64,000 bases of DNA, from contig JBHGNT010000001.1 of the NCBI GenBank assembly GCA_043228905.1, positions 34,534,001 through 34,598,000 on the forward strand, given 5' to 3'. Below the pieces are notes generated by a model. That model had not been told where the DNA came from and searched no databases. It saw nothing but the letters and a program-made list of their open reading frames with translations. Position numbers and translations under genes: made by a program. The stretch is from Azolla caroliniana (Eukaryota; Polypodiophyta). Shown here piece after piece: positions 32,801 through 44,183 of the stretch; position 1 is the stretch's first letter; every line of letters begins with the position of its first letter.

Positions 32801-32979
32801 TTCAAGAGAGCGATCCATTGCAATCTTTCTGAATTGCATGTGTCCCGTTGAGGAACTAATCCATTTCCATCTATGTGTGCAACTATTCTTTTGTCTTGGT
32901 TAAGTTAAATTGAACTAATAAAAAATTAACTTTGTGATCTTTTACAGCATCAAGGGGACCAGAAACATCAAGGTTGTGA
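29822..32979 (+). CDS. Aux/IAA transcriptional repressor (IAA8/9/27-like), 367 aa
   Basis: Predicted coding exons are 29822-30516, 31495-31682, 31939-32065, 32245-32306 and 32948-32979, all with GT-AG introns and consistent phase. Aux/IAA proteins act in the nucleus, binding ARF factors and recruiting TOPLESS. Auxin makes TIR1/AFB degrade them. The N-terminus has EHDYIGLSE (13-21), resembling the IAA8/IAA9 type. An EAR-like run [13 protein letters not shown] (44-56) stands where LxLxLPG is expected. An AKRGYAEA motif (116-123) matches the family's conserved KR region. The degron VGWPPVRSY (236-244) is intact. The PB1 domain (about 255-350) keeps K258 and the acidic motif YEDKDGDW (321-328). 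The C-terminus after GSEA is unusual. Exon 1 has long Ser-rich spacers. The family call is firm, the subgroup tentative. Confidence 0.93.
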
Positions 32980-34722
32980 GGGACCATGGCTTAAGGATAG
33001 TTTGCTTCCATTTTCTTTAAAATGGCTTGCTTATTTATCCTTCTGGTCTCCAAATAAGCAAAGCTGTGATTGATATGGAGGCCCTCATGCACATGTTCTA
33101 TACGATATGATAGGACAACTTCATTTGTTGTTATTACAGTTGAAATAGAGTTTGGCAGCCATAGCTGTATGATATTATTCATGGGTTATTTCTAGAGGAC
33201 ATCAAAATCACTTTCATGGGTATTTGTAGAGGATATCAATGGCACATCATCACTTTCATGGGTATTTTTAGAAGAGGTTAAAATCACTGCACAGGAGCAT
33301 GGGTTATTTTCCGTGGCTTTTTATCTTAACTTAGCATATGTGGTATCAGAATTGGACGATGAATCAAAGTATCATCTCTCTTGCAAATGCTGCTGATGGA
33401 AGGATAAGAGAACTGGGGTAGATGAACTTAAAAAGAAGAAAAAATTATGCTAAGATGTACATAACTACAGAATCTGGCTGGGCCATAGCTTATTGGCACT
33501 TATAATGGTTGGATATCCCTTTCTCCCCGTTGCATCTAAGGTTTTGTTTTCCTTAGCCACAAAGTTAAATCTATTTTGAGCACAGTAATTGTAATATTCT
33601 AAGGCCTTGGATTGGGTTTTCTTTTTTGGGTGTTTTTTGGTTTTGGCTTTGTATTACTTTTATATTGTTGCCAAAATGTAAACTCTTTTACTAAAGGACC
33701 CTTTCCCTATGAATTCCTTTGATGTTATCACACTTGTATGATATAAAAATCCTCAATAATAGATGCTTTTATTTTTATATTTTTATCTCTTTCATGATGT
33801 AAGGTTTAAAATGTCCACAAGAATCAATGCTATTTTATTAGTAGTTGTGGTTCTCATGGTATATTACAGAGGTTTTCAATAATGTCAATGCAACTTTATT
33901 TTTTTGTATAGTAATTTCGTAGTCAGAAAAGTCTCTCTCTTGTGCATTAAAGGAAGTTTCGTGTATGCATCGGAAAGATCCAAGCCAGTCGATCAATCGA
34001 TGAATTCTAGCTGTGTGTGTGATCTGTTTTATGTGTGGTAGAAGGTACATACTCTCTTTTTCTGAATACTCAAAAGAATAAAGAAAAACTGATGTGAAAG
34101 GTTTGAAGGCATTGGGTGGCGGTGGTCATGTGTTAGTTGGGATGATAAAAATAATAATCTTTCATTTTTTGTATAACATAGAAAGAAGAATAATGATGTG
34201 AAAGCTCTAAGGAGAAGTCTTAGGGTATTGTGCCAAAAGTGAAGATTTAAAGTCTTTGTATGTCCCCCAACGAATCATGCTAAACTAGTGGCAGACAAGA
34301 CTCATCACTATGCACCCTAATCTAACGACAGCAAAGATATTTTATATACATCTCTACATTCATCTGGTGGTGCTCATGACTATCGACCCGCTTTATATTT
34401 TTAATCCGATGGGGTCCTTATCGCATCTCCTACACCTCGTTAAGCACTCACATCATCAATGAGGTTGTTCGCTACTTTTAAGAGAACACCTCCGCCCCAA
34501 TCTCTTTCTTTTCTATTTTGTGACTTTATTAAAGAAAGCTATGTGGTGGTGTACACATGCAAAAGAAGAAGAGAAAAGAAAAGAAAAAGGTCCCTTTTGC
34601 TGTCTTCCTTGAAGCTTGAGCAAATAAAAAATATTAAGCATCTCCCTAAACTCTACACAACCACAAACAATTTGTTCACTAAAAACAAAATGAAGCATTC
34701 GTGGATGTGTCTTGTCACATAG

Positions 34723-34723
<1 letters not shown>

Positions 34724-34753
<30 letters not shown>
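34724..34753. repeat. (CA)n microsatellite
   Basis: A run of 15 CA units. Confidence 0.95.
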
Positions 34754-34758
<5 letters not shown>

Positions 34759-37700
34759 TGAAGTAGCAATATTTTTGTGACTTAATTCAAGTTGTGGTCT
34801 CCTCTTTGCCAAAGTTCTATACTATCTTCCTTTCCCCAAAGGTCGAGAAATGTTCATATTTTAAGCCTGCCATTTAAGCAATATGCTTGCATTTATCTTG
34901 ATTACACAAAACACATTTATCTTGATTACACAAAATAGTCTAATTTAATATATTTGGGAATCCGACTTTTAAATTTTGTGCAAATTGTGGTCGTAAAAAT
35001 TGCATCCAAGCTCTTACATCTTTAAATCTAGTCAAGTTGGTTTCACACAGTGGGTGAAATATAATTCTTTTCTTTGGATGAAGGTATCTATAAAGCACTA
35101 TGCCTTTCTTGGGTGAAACTACCATCTAACAACACAACAACCTCATCACGTGAAATTTTCTTCCAACACTATCTTTCTCGTATGTTTGTTCATACATTGT
35201 AACTAAATATTTCTTTATTTTTTTCTTTAGCAATTTCTAGTAAGTGGAGTAAGATTTGATTTGGTACCTTTTAAAAATGAAACTATCAGTTAGCACAACA
35301 CCTTCCCACACATTTGTGCGCCCTTATTCATTTGTTTTAACTACTCACATATTCTCTTCTTCTTCCTCGCACTACTTGTAGTAAGAATGGTTTAGTTAGG
35401 ATTTGAAGTGCATCATAGATAAAATAAAGAGCCTTATCCTCTTGGGAAAAAGTAGGGCCCATAAAGGAAGCAGTTGATTGTGGTCAAGTCCTTGTATATT
35501 TCCTTATGCTTTCATTATTGGTAGACTCAATTCCTTGCAATTCAAGGACACACCTTTGGAGATTCAGAGATTTAGGGCAATATCTTGTTGCACCTAGGTT
35601 CTTTAGATGATGACTTCGTTTGAATCCAATCAACTTTGTTTAACACAATGCTCAACCTACAACTTATAGCCGCCCCTTATGGTTTGCACATGAAATCCCA
35701 TCATTCCATTGTAAGTTGTTGATCATTGTCAATATGCACACTTCTAATATCAATTTATAAAATGACACTTTTAATATCAATGGCATTTCTACATGATGTA
35801 TTAACACATGGGAGGACGTCATAAACCATGCTAATCTGGGTATGGAAATTACATGTGAGCAAATATATAAACACTTTTAGATAATGCAAGGAGGTGAACT
35901 CTATATGCACTTACTAAGAAGAATGTAGGTTCAAAGGGATATTTTGTATCAAAACACTACAACTAAAACAAAAATGGAGAATCCCCATGAAGTTGAGCAA
36001 GAGGGAAGAGGGAACTTCAAAATAGAAACTAAAGAGATATAAAGTTGATTTCTTACATGAGTGGATATCCTTAGGAGAAGATAGAAAGAAGTTATCATAT
36101 GAGTGAATAGAGAGTGAGGATACCCAAAAAGTTGATCAGGCATGAATGAAGTTGATGAGAGGAGAGAGATTATTTTTTATGAACTCAGATCCATTTTAAA
36201 GAGTAACAAAGGGAAATTCCAAGTTAAATTTCTTTGTCATTCTCTAAACATTGCTCTTATACCACATTACATGCTTGAAATAAAAACCTGAAAATACAAT
36301 CATTTCATCGTTTTGATCTAGCATAAACTTAGGTCGGGTTCACAAAGATAGGCACCACAAAGTTGCTATATAGAGAAAGGGCATTAAAGTTGTCATTCCC
36401 AGAAGAGGGTAGTATTTGGTATTTTTCGTCGATCCATGTGTGATACAGTCAAATTAAATTCATATCTTGGCCTTTCCAAACTTTATGTAGAGGAGAATTT
36501 TGCAATGAATGTACTACAATATTAAAGACTACCTTCTTACGAACAAAACTTATTGTGATATTTTTACATTTGGTATGATTAAGGGGAAGTGACATATTTG
36601 TGGATATTGCACGAACAAGAAATAACATATGACAAGAAAAATCTGATGGTGACATTTACTCAATGTTTGATCATCTTTCATAAAAACTTTCGTAAGTATA
36701 TCGTTGCCTTGTCAACACATTGTTGCTCAAACTGAGCAACCATTAAGGAAGCTTCTTTTAGAGACATCTAGAGAGTCTCTATTTATTGACGGTTAATTTT
36801 CTTACATCATTGTAAACACACTACAATATTCTTAGTTGAAAGAGAGTGCATTCGTAACTTAGCACACATCAAGATTCAAAACTACATAGCATACCATGTT
36901 CTTAAACATTAAAGTGTAAGAAGTTATCACTAGAAATGGATGCTTGATGGGACCTTGTGGTTTATTTGAGTCAAACGACACAACAAATCAGTCTAGTCAA
37001 GTAATGATTCTTACGATAGTGTGGATCTATCTCAATTGTATTGTATGTATACAATTTAATTCCACTCATAATATCAAAATATGAGGGTATTTGTTAACCA
37101 AGGAAATCTTATGTGACATACATGAGAATAGTTTTGCTTTAAAACTCTGTGTTAAAGAGAGCTCTATTAATTTGAATGAGCTCTTCAAAGGTACATATTC
37201 TTTCAAAATTCTAATAAAAATAAAGTTAACATTATTATCCTATGTTGTACCACATGAGACCATAAGGATTTTCTAGTTACTATAACAACATATTCCCTCT
37301 TTGGACCTTTACACGTAGATGTAGAACAAAATACTTTGCCAACACATATCCACACTCATCTAGATAACTTCCATGTAGTTTATTAGTCTAGTTCTATCCA
37401 TGAATGGAACCTAGTTTTAAAGGAAAGCAATAGGCTATTGCTATAATTGTGTCAATACTTTTCATTAAATGTTTTGTATCATTGTGAAGAAATTACATGC
37501 ATAACTTCGTCATCTTGACACAATCCCAACACGTCATGGATCAATCATGATCTAGGTGCTTGTGAAGGAGGAGTGCATAATGCTTTCCAAATGCTTCAAT
37601 ATCCAAACTTTAGTGACTCGGCAATTTTAGTGACATGGAGACTTCTAATTCTTGTGACCCAATTGATAATGCTTGTGCATCTCATGATGATCGAGGACAC

Positions 37701-39259
37701 ATAGTCTACGGCCAACGTTTTTTTATGGCAACAATGTCTTTGGTGATAGCCTCTATTTTGTATAAACTAAGTGGGTTGCCTTAAGAGGTAGGAGTTCAAT
37801 TTGATATAGCTATTAGCCTCATCATTTGGGGGTTTGTTTTTAGAGGCTTAAATTTTTGACATTAAAAGGGGTTACGTGTTCAATTCATTGTCTTTATTGT
37901 GTTTTGGACCAAATTTTGACACTTCCAACCGTAGTATGAGCCATATGTGCATTCGCATTCGAGTATGGTAAAAAAGTGAGAGAAAAAAAATTAAAAACAT
38001 AAAAAATATATAAGTATGTTTTCATAACATACACATTTGTTTGCAAATGTATGCTTCCAACTATTACATGTTAAGGTTCCCCTTTATTGTAGAAAATTTG
38101 TGGATTAAAAAAATTGCTAATAATTACATTGCCAAAATTCTGACTCTTTGGATGTTGGGTTTGAAAAATCGCAATTTTCCACTGAAGCACAAAGGAAAGT
38201 GTGACACATTCCTCCGCTTCCAATGCTTGTATGAAACTTTGAAGTGCTATGATAGTGTCAAAGCTAACCTTAACACCATGGATAAACTTGAGAGTAGCTA
38301 ATGACAATTGCAAATTCCACATGTTCCTTCACTTTTGAAAATCTAATAATTTGGTTTAATTAATCGTATTGAGCGATATTATTTTATATTCGAGTATGTA
38401 TATGTAAAAACATCCACACAAGCTAATATAGGCGCATGCTGTTTTTCGTCATTGGAGTATGTAGCAAGTCAATGTTTAGGCATACTCAATCACATCATTG
38501 TTGCATTGAGTTCATGAGTCATGACTACATTATTAGCTTCATGGCATATGTCATGTGTCCTATTCACTAATAGATGTCAAATCTTCTATTGCTCCCTTCC
38601 CTTGTAGGGATTGTCACATTTTACATGTGTTGTTGATCTATACTAACTATAGCCACCCATATTTCTTCATCCGTTTTTTACTTACATTGACTCTATCCTT
38701 GTGTGCATGTACTTAAATTACCGCTCCTCATTTATCACATAGAAACGATTGGAGTGGCTTGGAGGGAGGGGGCGAAAGAGAGAGACAAAGAGAGGGAGAT
38801 CAACACACACCAAACAATGTCTCCCAATTGTAGTGCATTTCAATCTTCGCACATGGCACACTAATGTTCATGAATGGTTGATATGGATGATTGACTTAAT
38901 TTCCTTGTAAGTTGACACAATATATATAAATTGAATTTGTAATACTTAATTCTTTCCAGCAATCATAAGTAGTCGTAAACGGAACCATAATACCCTTATT
39001 CAAGGTGAAATGCAATAGAATTATTGATATTTTGGATCGCAATCATAAGAATCCACAATATAGCTTTGGTTGTCAAGTTCTATTCCAAATGAACATATTG
39101 AGAAATGAGAGCTTGTCAAATGAGTTTTCGTGATTTATGATGAAATTATATCTAGTCAGAAATTCTTAGAAATCAATAGTTTGGTATTTCCATTTGACAC
39201 TTTGAAACCTTGTTATATGAGGAAATTTGTACTATAGATTATAATCTTGGAAAATTGAA

Positions 39260-39260
<1 letters not shown>

Positions 39261-39291
<31 letters not shown>
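39261..39291. repeat. (TG)n microsatellite
   Basis: A run of about 15 TG units. Confidence 0.95.
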
Positions 39292-39293
<2 letters not shown>

Positions 39294-41911
39294 CTATGTA
39301 TATATATATCCTAAGGGTAAACATGATGAATGTCTCCACAATGATTGACGTATGTTGAACAAGAAAGAGTGGTAGTTTCTATTGTATCATACAAGGTAAA
39401 TTATGGACAATTTCACTTAGAAAGTAAAAGGCTTGTGGGAAACTTAAAGTGAAAGCAACAATTGTATAAACTATGTAATTGAAATAAGTTATCATCGAGT
39501 AAAAGACAACTATAGACATGCAAACTTCCTAGCACTCCATTGTGGCCAAGATAAAATATTTGATTGAGCATTCCAAAGCTTAATAAAGTAGAAAGGTGTA
39601 ATAATTTTAAAGCATTTATATTTTATTTTATTTTCTAACTTGCAACTTGTGTCATGCAAACTTTAAAGCATATTTTGTTGAGATTGTTTTCACAACCTCC
39701 TAGAAGTTCCTTTAAAAAATCCTCCAATCACATACAAAGATAAAAAACTATGTCTTGATGCTTGACGCAACATATTGTTTTATTAACCTTGTGAGTCATT
39801 TAAGCATGATACGACAACAACGTTGTAACATTATAACACAAGCACACCTTAATGTAACATGTTTAAATGGTTGGATAGATGGTGAACCTTGAAACCTATC
39901 ATTGGGTTTCAAATAATCTCAAAATGCACTCCTAATTGTACATATGCATAAGTTATTTGATCTGAATGTTTTTATTATAGTGATCACACATATATGTCAT
40001 GTGCTAATGAAAGATATTGCTTTCACTCTAAAACTTATTATCAATGTTTTCGGTTCATTTGGGGCTTTGCAATCACTTTTTACAATGTCATAAGTGCACG
40101 ACACAATATCAAGATTTCTCGAAGAAAGGAACTTCCATTTCTCTTAAATAATGTTGAGTACATTGAAGCTAGGTTGAAGATCCTTGAAAGAACCTTACAA
40201 ATTTATGAGGTGATTAAATCTACATGTGACTATGTATTGGGAAGTATAACATAAAACTTTACAGTTGTAATTCTATGTTCACCTCATGCATGTTTGGATT
40301 TTCAATCATGTAAACTTGACTAGATGGTCATGGTTCGAGAGAGACTTACAATGGTGGGACACACTTGTACCTAAAGAGTGAGGGTTATTAGTGTTGCCTA
40401 TATTTAAATTTAGGAAATTCTTTAGTGATGAGCTAACCAACTACCTTGAAGCGAAAAACACACTACAAGTAAATATCTAAAATTAACAAATTGAAATATT
40501 CATATGAATATGTTGGAATTGATGCCAAGCACCTAATGCGACAACCTCTTGGTTCATAGCCTTATCTTGGAATGTTCTCTGAGTGTCATGGGAAGAAGGA
40601 TGAAATTTAACCTCTCATATTTTCTTCTCGTATGAAGTTTAAGTTCTCACACTTAACTAAAGAATGTAATATATAACAAGTAATACATGTATATATATTA
40701 CATTGGCAATCAAATAATTCTTATGCATATACACAAACACATATATTGTTTTTTATGGTTAGCATAGACGTTCACAACAATGTCAAGATTTTACGACCAC
40801 CCTCCAAAATTGTGGAACATGTATCTTTCAATAGGACCCATCCTAATAGCATGGAAAAATTTACATTTGAAAATCCATTAACATTTGAGTATACCCAAAA
40901 CATATATGCACTAAATATGTTTGTAGAGAAACTTCCCCAAAATAATTTTGTATATATGTACAATATATATTTGTTTTGGATTGGAATTCTAGCTACTTGC
41001 CCATTCATTAATGCTCGTCAAAATAAATGAGCATGTGCGTAGTGAATATCAATTACTTTTCATTCGATGTCCACTGACACTTCTTCTTTTCATTTGTATG
41101 TCCTGGGACAATGTCGAAGACCTTGCATAGGTGGGTGATTGTCAGATGTCAACCTCAACATGCCCTTGTTATGTCGAAGTGCTAGCAAGTTTTAATTTAA
41201 GCTTTGATTTGTACATTTCATATAGAAACAACTTTCCAAGGATGGGTAAACCTCCCTTTGAAGCGTGTCACAACCTTCAAAGGTAGTCATTGTTTTGGTT
41301 TTCTTGATAGTTTGACTCCGAGCTTGCTAACAAACAAGTTGACACTAGAGACTTTGATGACACCTTGGCTTGACATTTTATGTAGGGATGGATGAAACTT
41401 TTATTAGCATTAAAATGAAAACTTGTTCAATCCGCAATTTATATGAAAACTATGGGTTGCACATACTTGAGGAACTAAGAGAATAATCTAAGACATCAAC
41501 TATTGGTGTTTATTTAGATAGCATAATTTTTTAAATATATAGTTCAAAATGCCCCCAAGAATACACCATCTTTTGTTGTAGAATTTTAAAACACAATCAA
41601 GAAAGAGGTCGACTTTACCAATTGTTCAATTTTAATAAGAGAGATGAAACAACCCTTATTATTGATGATAAAACAACTAACTGCTTTACCATCTAGTCGG
41701 CCATCATCAACTACGTGATCGATACACATCATCATTTAGGAAATTGACTTTTTGCAACTAAAAGATTCTCGTTAGTTTTTGGAGGATTTTGAATTCAATG
41801 TCTTAATATAGTTAAGCGTAGCACAATCAACTTTGACAATGGTAGAACATGAGGAGTTATGTAGATATGTCAATGTCTATTGAATGTCAAGCTTTTGTTC
41901 CACATAAATGG

Positions 41912-42652
41912 CTACTCTTGCATCGTGGAGTTGCATTCTATTTTAGAGTGACAAAGTTTTTGCGTTGTTTCCATGTTTGACCCCTTATGTTTATAGCAAT
42001 CAAACACATGGACATTGATAGCATGCTTTGGATGGCACATGAAAACGTATAGTAAGGAACTCAAATAGTCAAATTCCCTAATGTATGAATTTACACGACA
42101 CATCCCTTGTAAATTCAGATTGAAAAAATAAAAATGCAGAAAGGAGCAAAAAGAAATTTGAGCATAGAACAATTGCGAAGGATACCAAAGGAAACCCCAT
42201 GATGAGATTAATGGCCTATAATTGCTTGGACATAGAGAAATGAGCGATTTAATGTAAACCTGTGCACATGTATGTAGAGGGTTTGGCCAAGGTTTAACCA
42301 AAGCCTTGACATGATGATGTTCATAGAGAGATAAATCAAAGCAGGTTGTTTGATTTGCTAGAGCCAAACAATAAGTTCTCATAGGATGGGATGCTCGAGG
42401 AATTAGTTTGAAGGCATCAGGCGGAGTTCTTCCTTTTTTCATGTAGCTGAACTTTTGAGCCAAGGGGCAGGGAGACGAACAAATGCATGTGAAGAGCATT
42501 GACACTTCGATCGGAATTTGGAGCCATTGGCTGCTAGCAGCCCAAAATTCAATTGATGAGGAGGGTGTTGGAAAGAATGTCCACGAGAAAACAACAAAAG
42601 TTCTGAAGACACTTTTGGAAGGTTTGTCCAAAGAGACTTTTCTTTTCGCCAA
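41912..42652 (-). CDS. Unrecognised 246-codon ORF, doubtful
   Basis: A continuous frame from ATG to stop in AT-rich DNA 1.5 kb upstream of the AHL gene and divergent to it. I recognise no domain. The sequence is rich in Ser, Phe, Leu, Cys and His, with a short basic start (MAKRKVSL), and shows no repeats or clear signal peptide. A frame this long is uncommon by chance here, but codon use does not look like the neighbouring genes. It may be a decayed exon, organelle-derived DNA or coincidence. Confidence 0.15.
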   Translation of the reverse strand: MAKRKVSLDKPSKSVFRTFVVFSWTFFPTPSSSIEFWAASSQWLQIPIEVSMLFTCICSSPCPLAQKFSYMKKGRTPPDAFKLIPRASHPMRTYCLALANQTTCFDLSLYEHHHVKALVKPWPNPLHTCAQVYIKSLISLCPSNYRPLISSWGFLWYPSQLFYAQISFCSFLHFYFFNLNLQGMCRVNSYIREFDYLSSLLYVFMCHPKHAINVHVFDCYKHKGSNMETTQKLCHSKIECNSTMQE

Positions 42653-44138
42653 ATAAAAATAAGAAAGAAACAGAACAAATCTATTTATTATTCGAAAACA
42701 AACAAAACTAAAGAAATAAAAGTAAATGCTTTTATAGCTATTTTATTCATTTATTTTCGAAGAGGGTGCGGATAATTATTGGAGTTGAAAAGATGGGAGA
42801 AGTAAAACGAAATATATATATTTTCAAAAATAAATTGGAGGGCCGAACCCAATTTCTTATTTTTTTATGAATATATCTGGGAAGTTAAAATCAATAAATT
42901 TAAGAACAGAAAAGATCAAACAAATGGATAAATTAAATAGAAAATATATAACTGCGCTTTTTATTCGAAAACGAGAAAAAGAAAAAGAAAAAGAAAAAGA
43001 AAGAAAAGAGATGTAAATATGTAAAGAGAAGAAAAAGGAGTGGAGTCTTTCAAGAAATAAAGAAGTTGGAATTGTTTTTATTATATATCTTATATGTACA
43101 TAATATTATTAGTAATAAAATAGTTTAAATATTAATTCTTATTTTTTTCGTTTTCTGGGCTGAAAATAAAATACAAAAACAATAAATAATTGAAGAGAAA
43201 GAGCATCCATCCGAATGCCGAAAAAAGTGTCCCAAGAAAAAGAGGCCACATAAAAGAGGCTTACCTTACCGCCAAATGTAGAGAGAGAGAGTTTAGAGAG
43301 AGAGAGAGCTATACAAATAAAGACAAAAACATAATGCAATTAATTAATTAATTAGTTTAAATAAATAAATAAATATATAGCTCTTTTTCTTTGTGTGTTG
43401 TGTTGTGTGTCTATGTATGTATGTATATGCTTTATCTCTCCTCCCCGTTCTTTTTCTACGCTTAAATCATTCATATTTTCCAATGAATGAGAGCGACCCT
43501 CTCTCTCTCTTCTTTTCTTCCTCCAAATTTAGATAGAGCGCTATACATATATGTACATACATACATACATACATATATCATTCATTATAAGCTTAGCTCA
43601 CTCTTTGCCTCAACAGCCAATCTTCTCATCCTCACTACTACGTCTTTCAATTTATTCTTAATCCCCACCCAAACAGAGCGGTCCCCGTCATCTGATCACT
43701 GCTATTTGATTTTGTAATCACAGAAACAACCCCCTTATAACCAGACGAAAGATTGACTGAATAATTAACACGACTCAGATGCTTATGCATCTATTAATTT
43801 AGATGGAAAAAAGCCCACAGTTCCTTAGATCCAGAATTAGTTTTACTCATAATATCCATTTGTAGAGCTAACACGCAACCTCATGTAACTGTAACAGAAC
43901 CTGGGGTCCTTAATAATGTAATTAAGCCCACTAATCAGGCCAACACAGAACATAACAGTTACATATATATATATACATACATATATATATATATATATAT
44001 ATCTTGCGTCTTGATGTGGTCAAGCTACCAAAGTCCATTCAATTGAGCTACGAGAACATACAAATCACAGGGAAATACTTGGTCGTATGGTGGTCTCCAT
44101 GTTGCAGTGAGGACGACATCTCATATTGTGGGAACAGG

Positions 44139-44170
44139 CTAGGGTTAGGGTTAGGGTTAGGGTTAGGGTT
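44139..44170 (+). repeat. Telomere-like (TTAGGG)5 with telo-box
   Basis: Five TTAGGG units end in TTAGGGTTT, 14-45 bp upstream of the AHL start codon. The last part is a telo-box (AAACCCTAA on the minus strand), a promoter element known from plant ribosomal and proliferation genes. If the upstream in-frame ATG at 44004 were used, the repeat would encode a Gly-Leu run. Confidence 0.85.
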
Positions 44171-44183
44171 TGGGATTGGATCC

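Larger units (their letters stand above)
32980..44139. other. Intergenic region, gene-poor
   Basis: The first several hundred bases are probably the Aux/IAA 3' UTR and terminator, whose end is unclear. Beyond that I recognise no protein family. Microsatellites lie at 34724-34753 (CA)n and 39261-39291 (TG)n. Purine-rich GA runs lie near 42960-43010 and 43279-43308. A TACA run at 43552-43575 and a TA run at 43983-44002 lie near the AHL gene. One long minus-strand ORF (41912-42652) is listed separately. Confidence 0.6.

Noticed and set aside
33340-33360. TGGTATCAGAATTGG, resembling a copia primer-binding site
   Set aside because: Only the first nine bases fit, and there is no LTR, TG end or target duplication beside it.
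44139-44170. Interstitial telomere indicating a chromosome fusion or end
   Set aside because: Only five units directly before a gene start. A promoter telo-box or microsatellite is the simpler reading.
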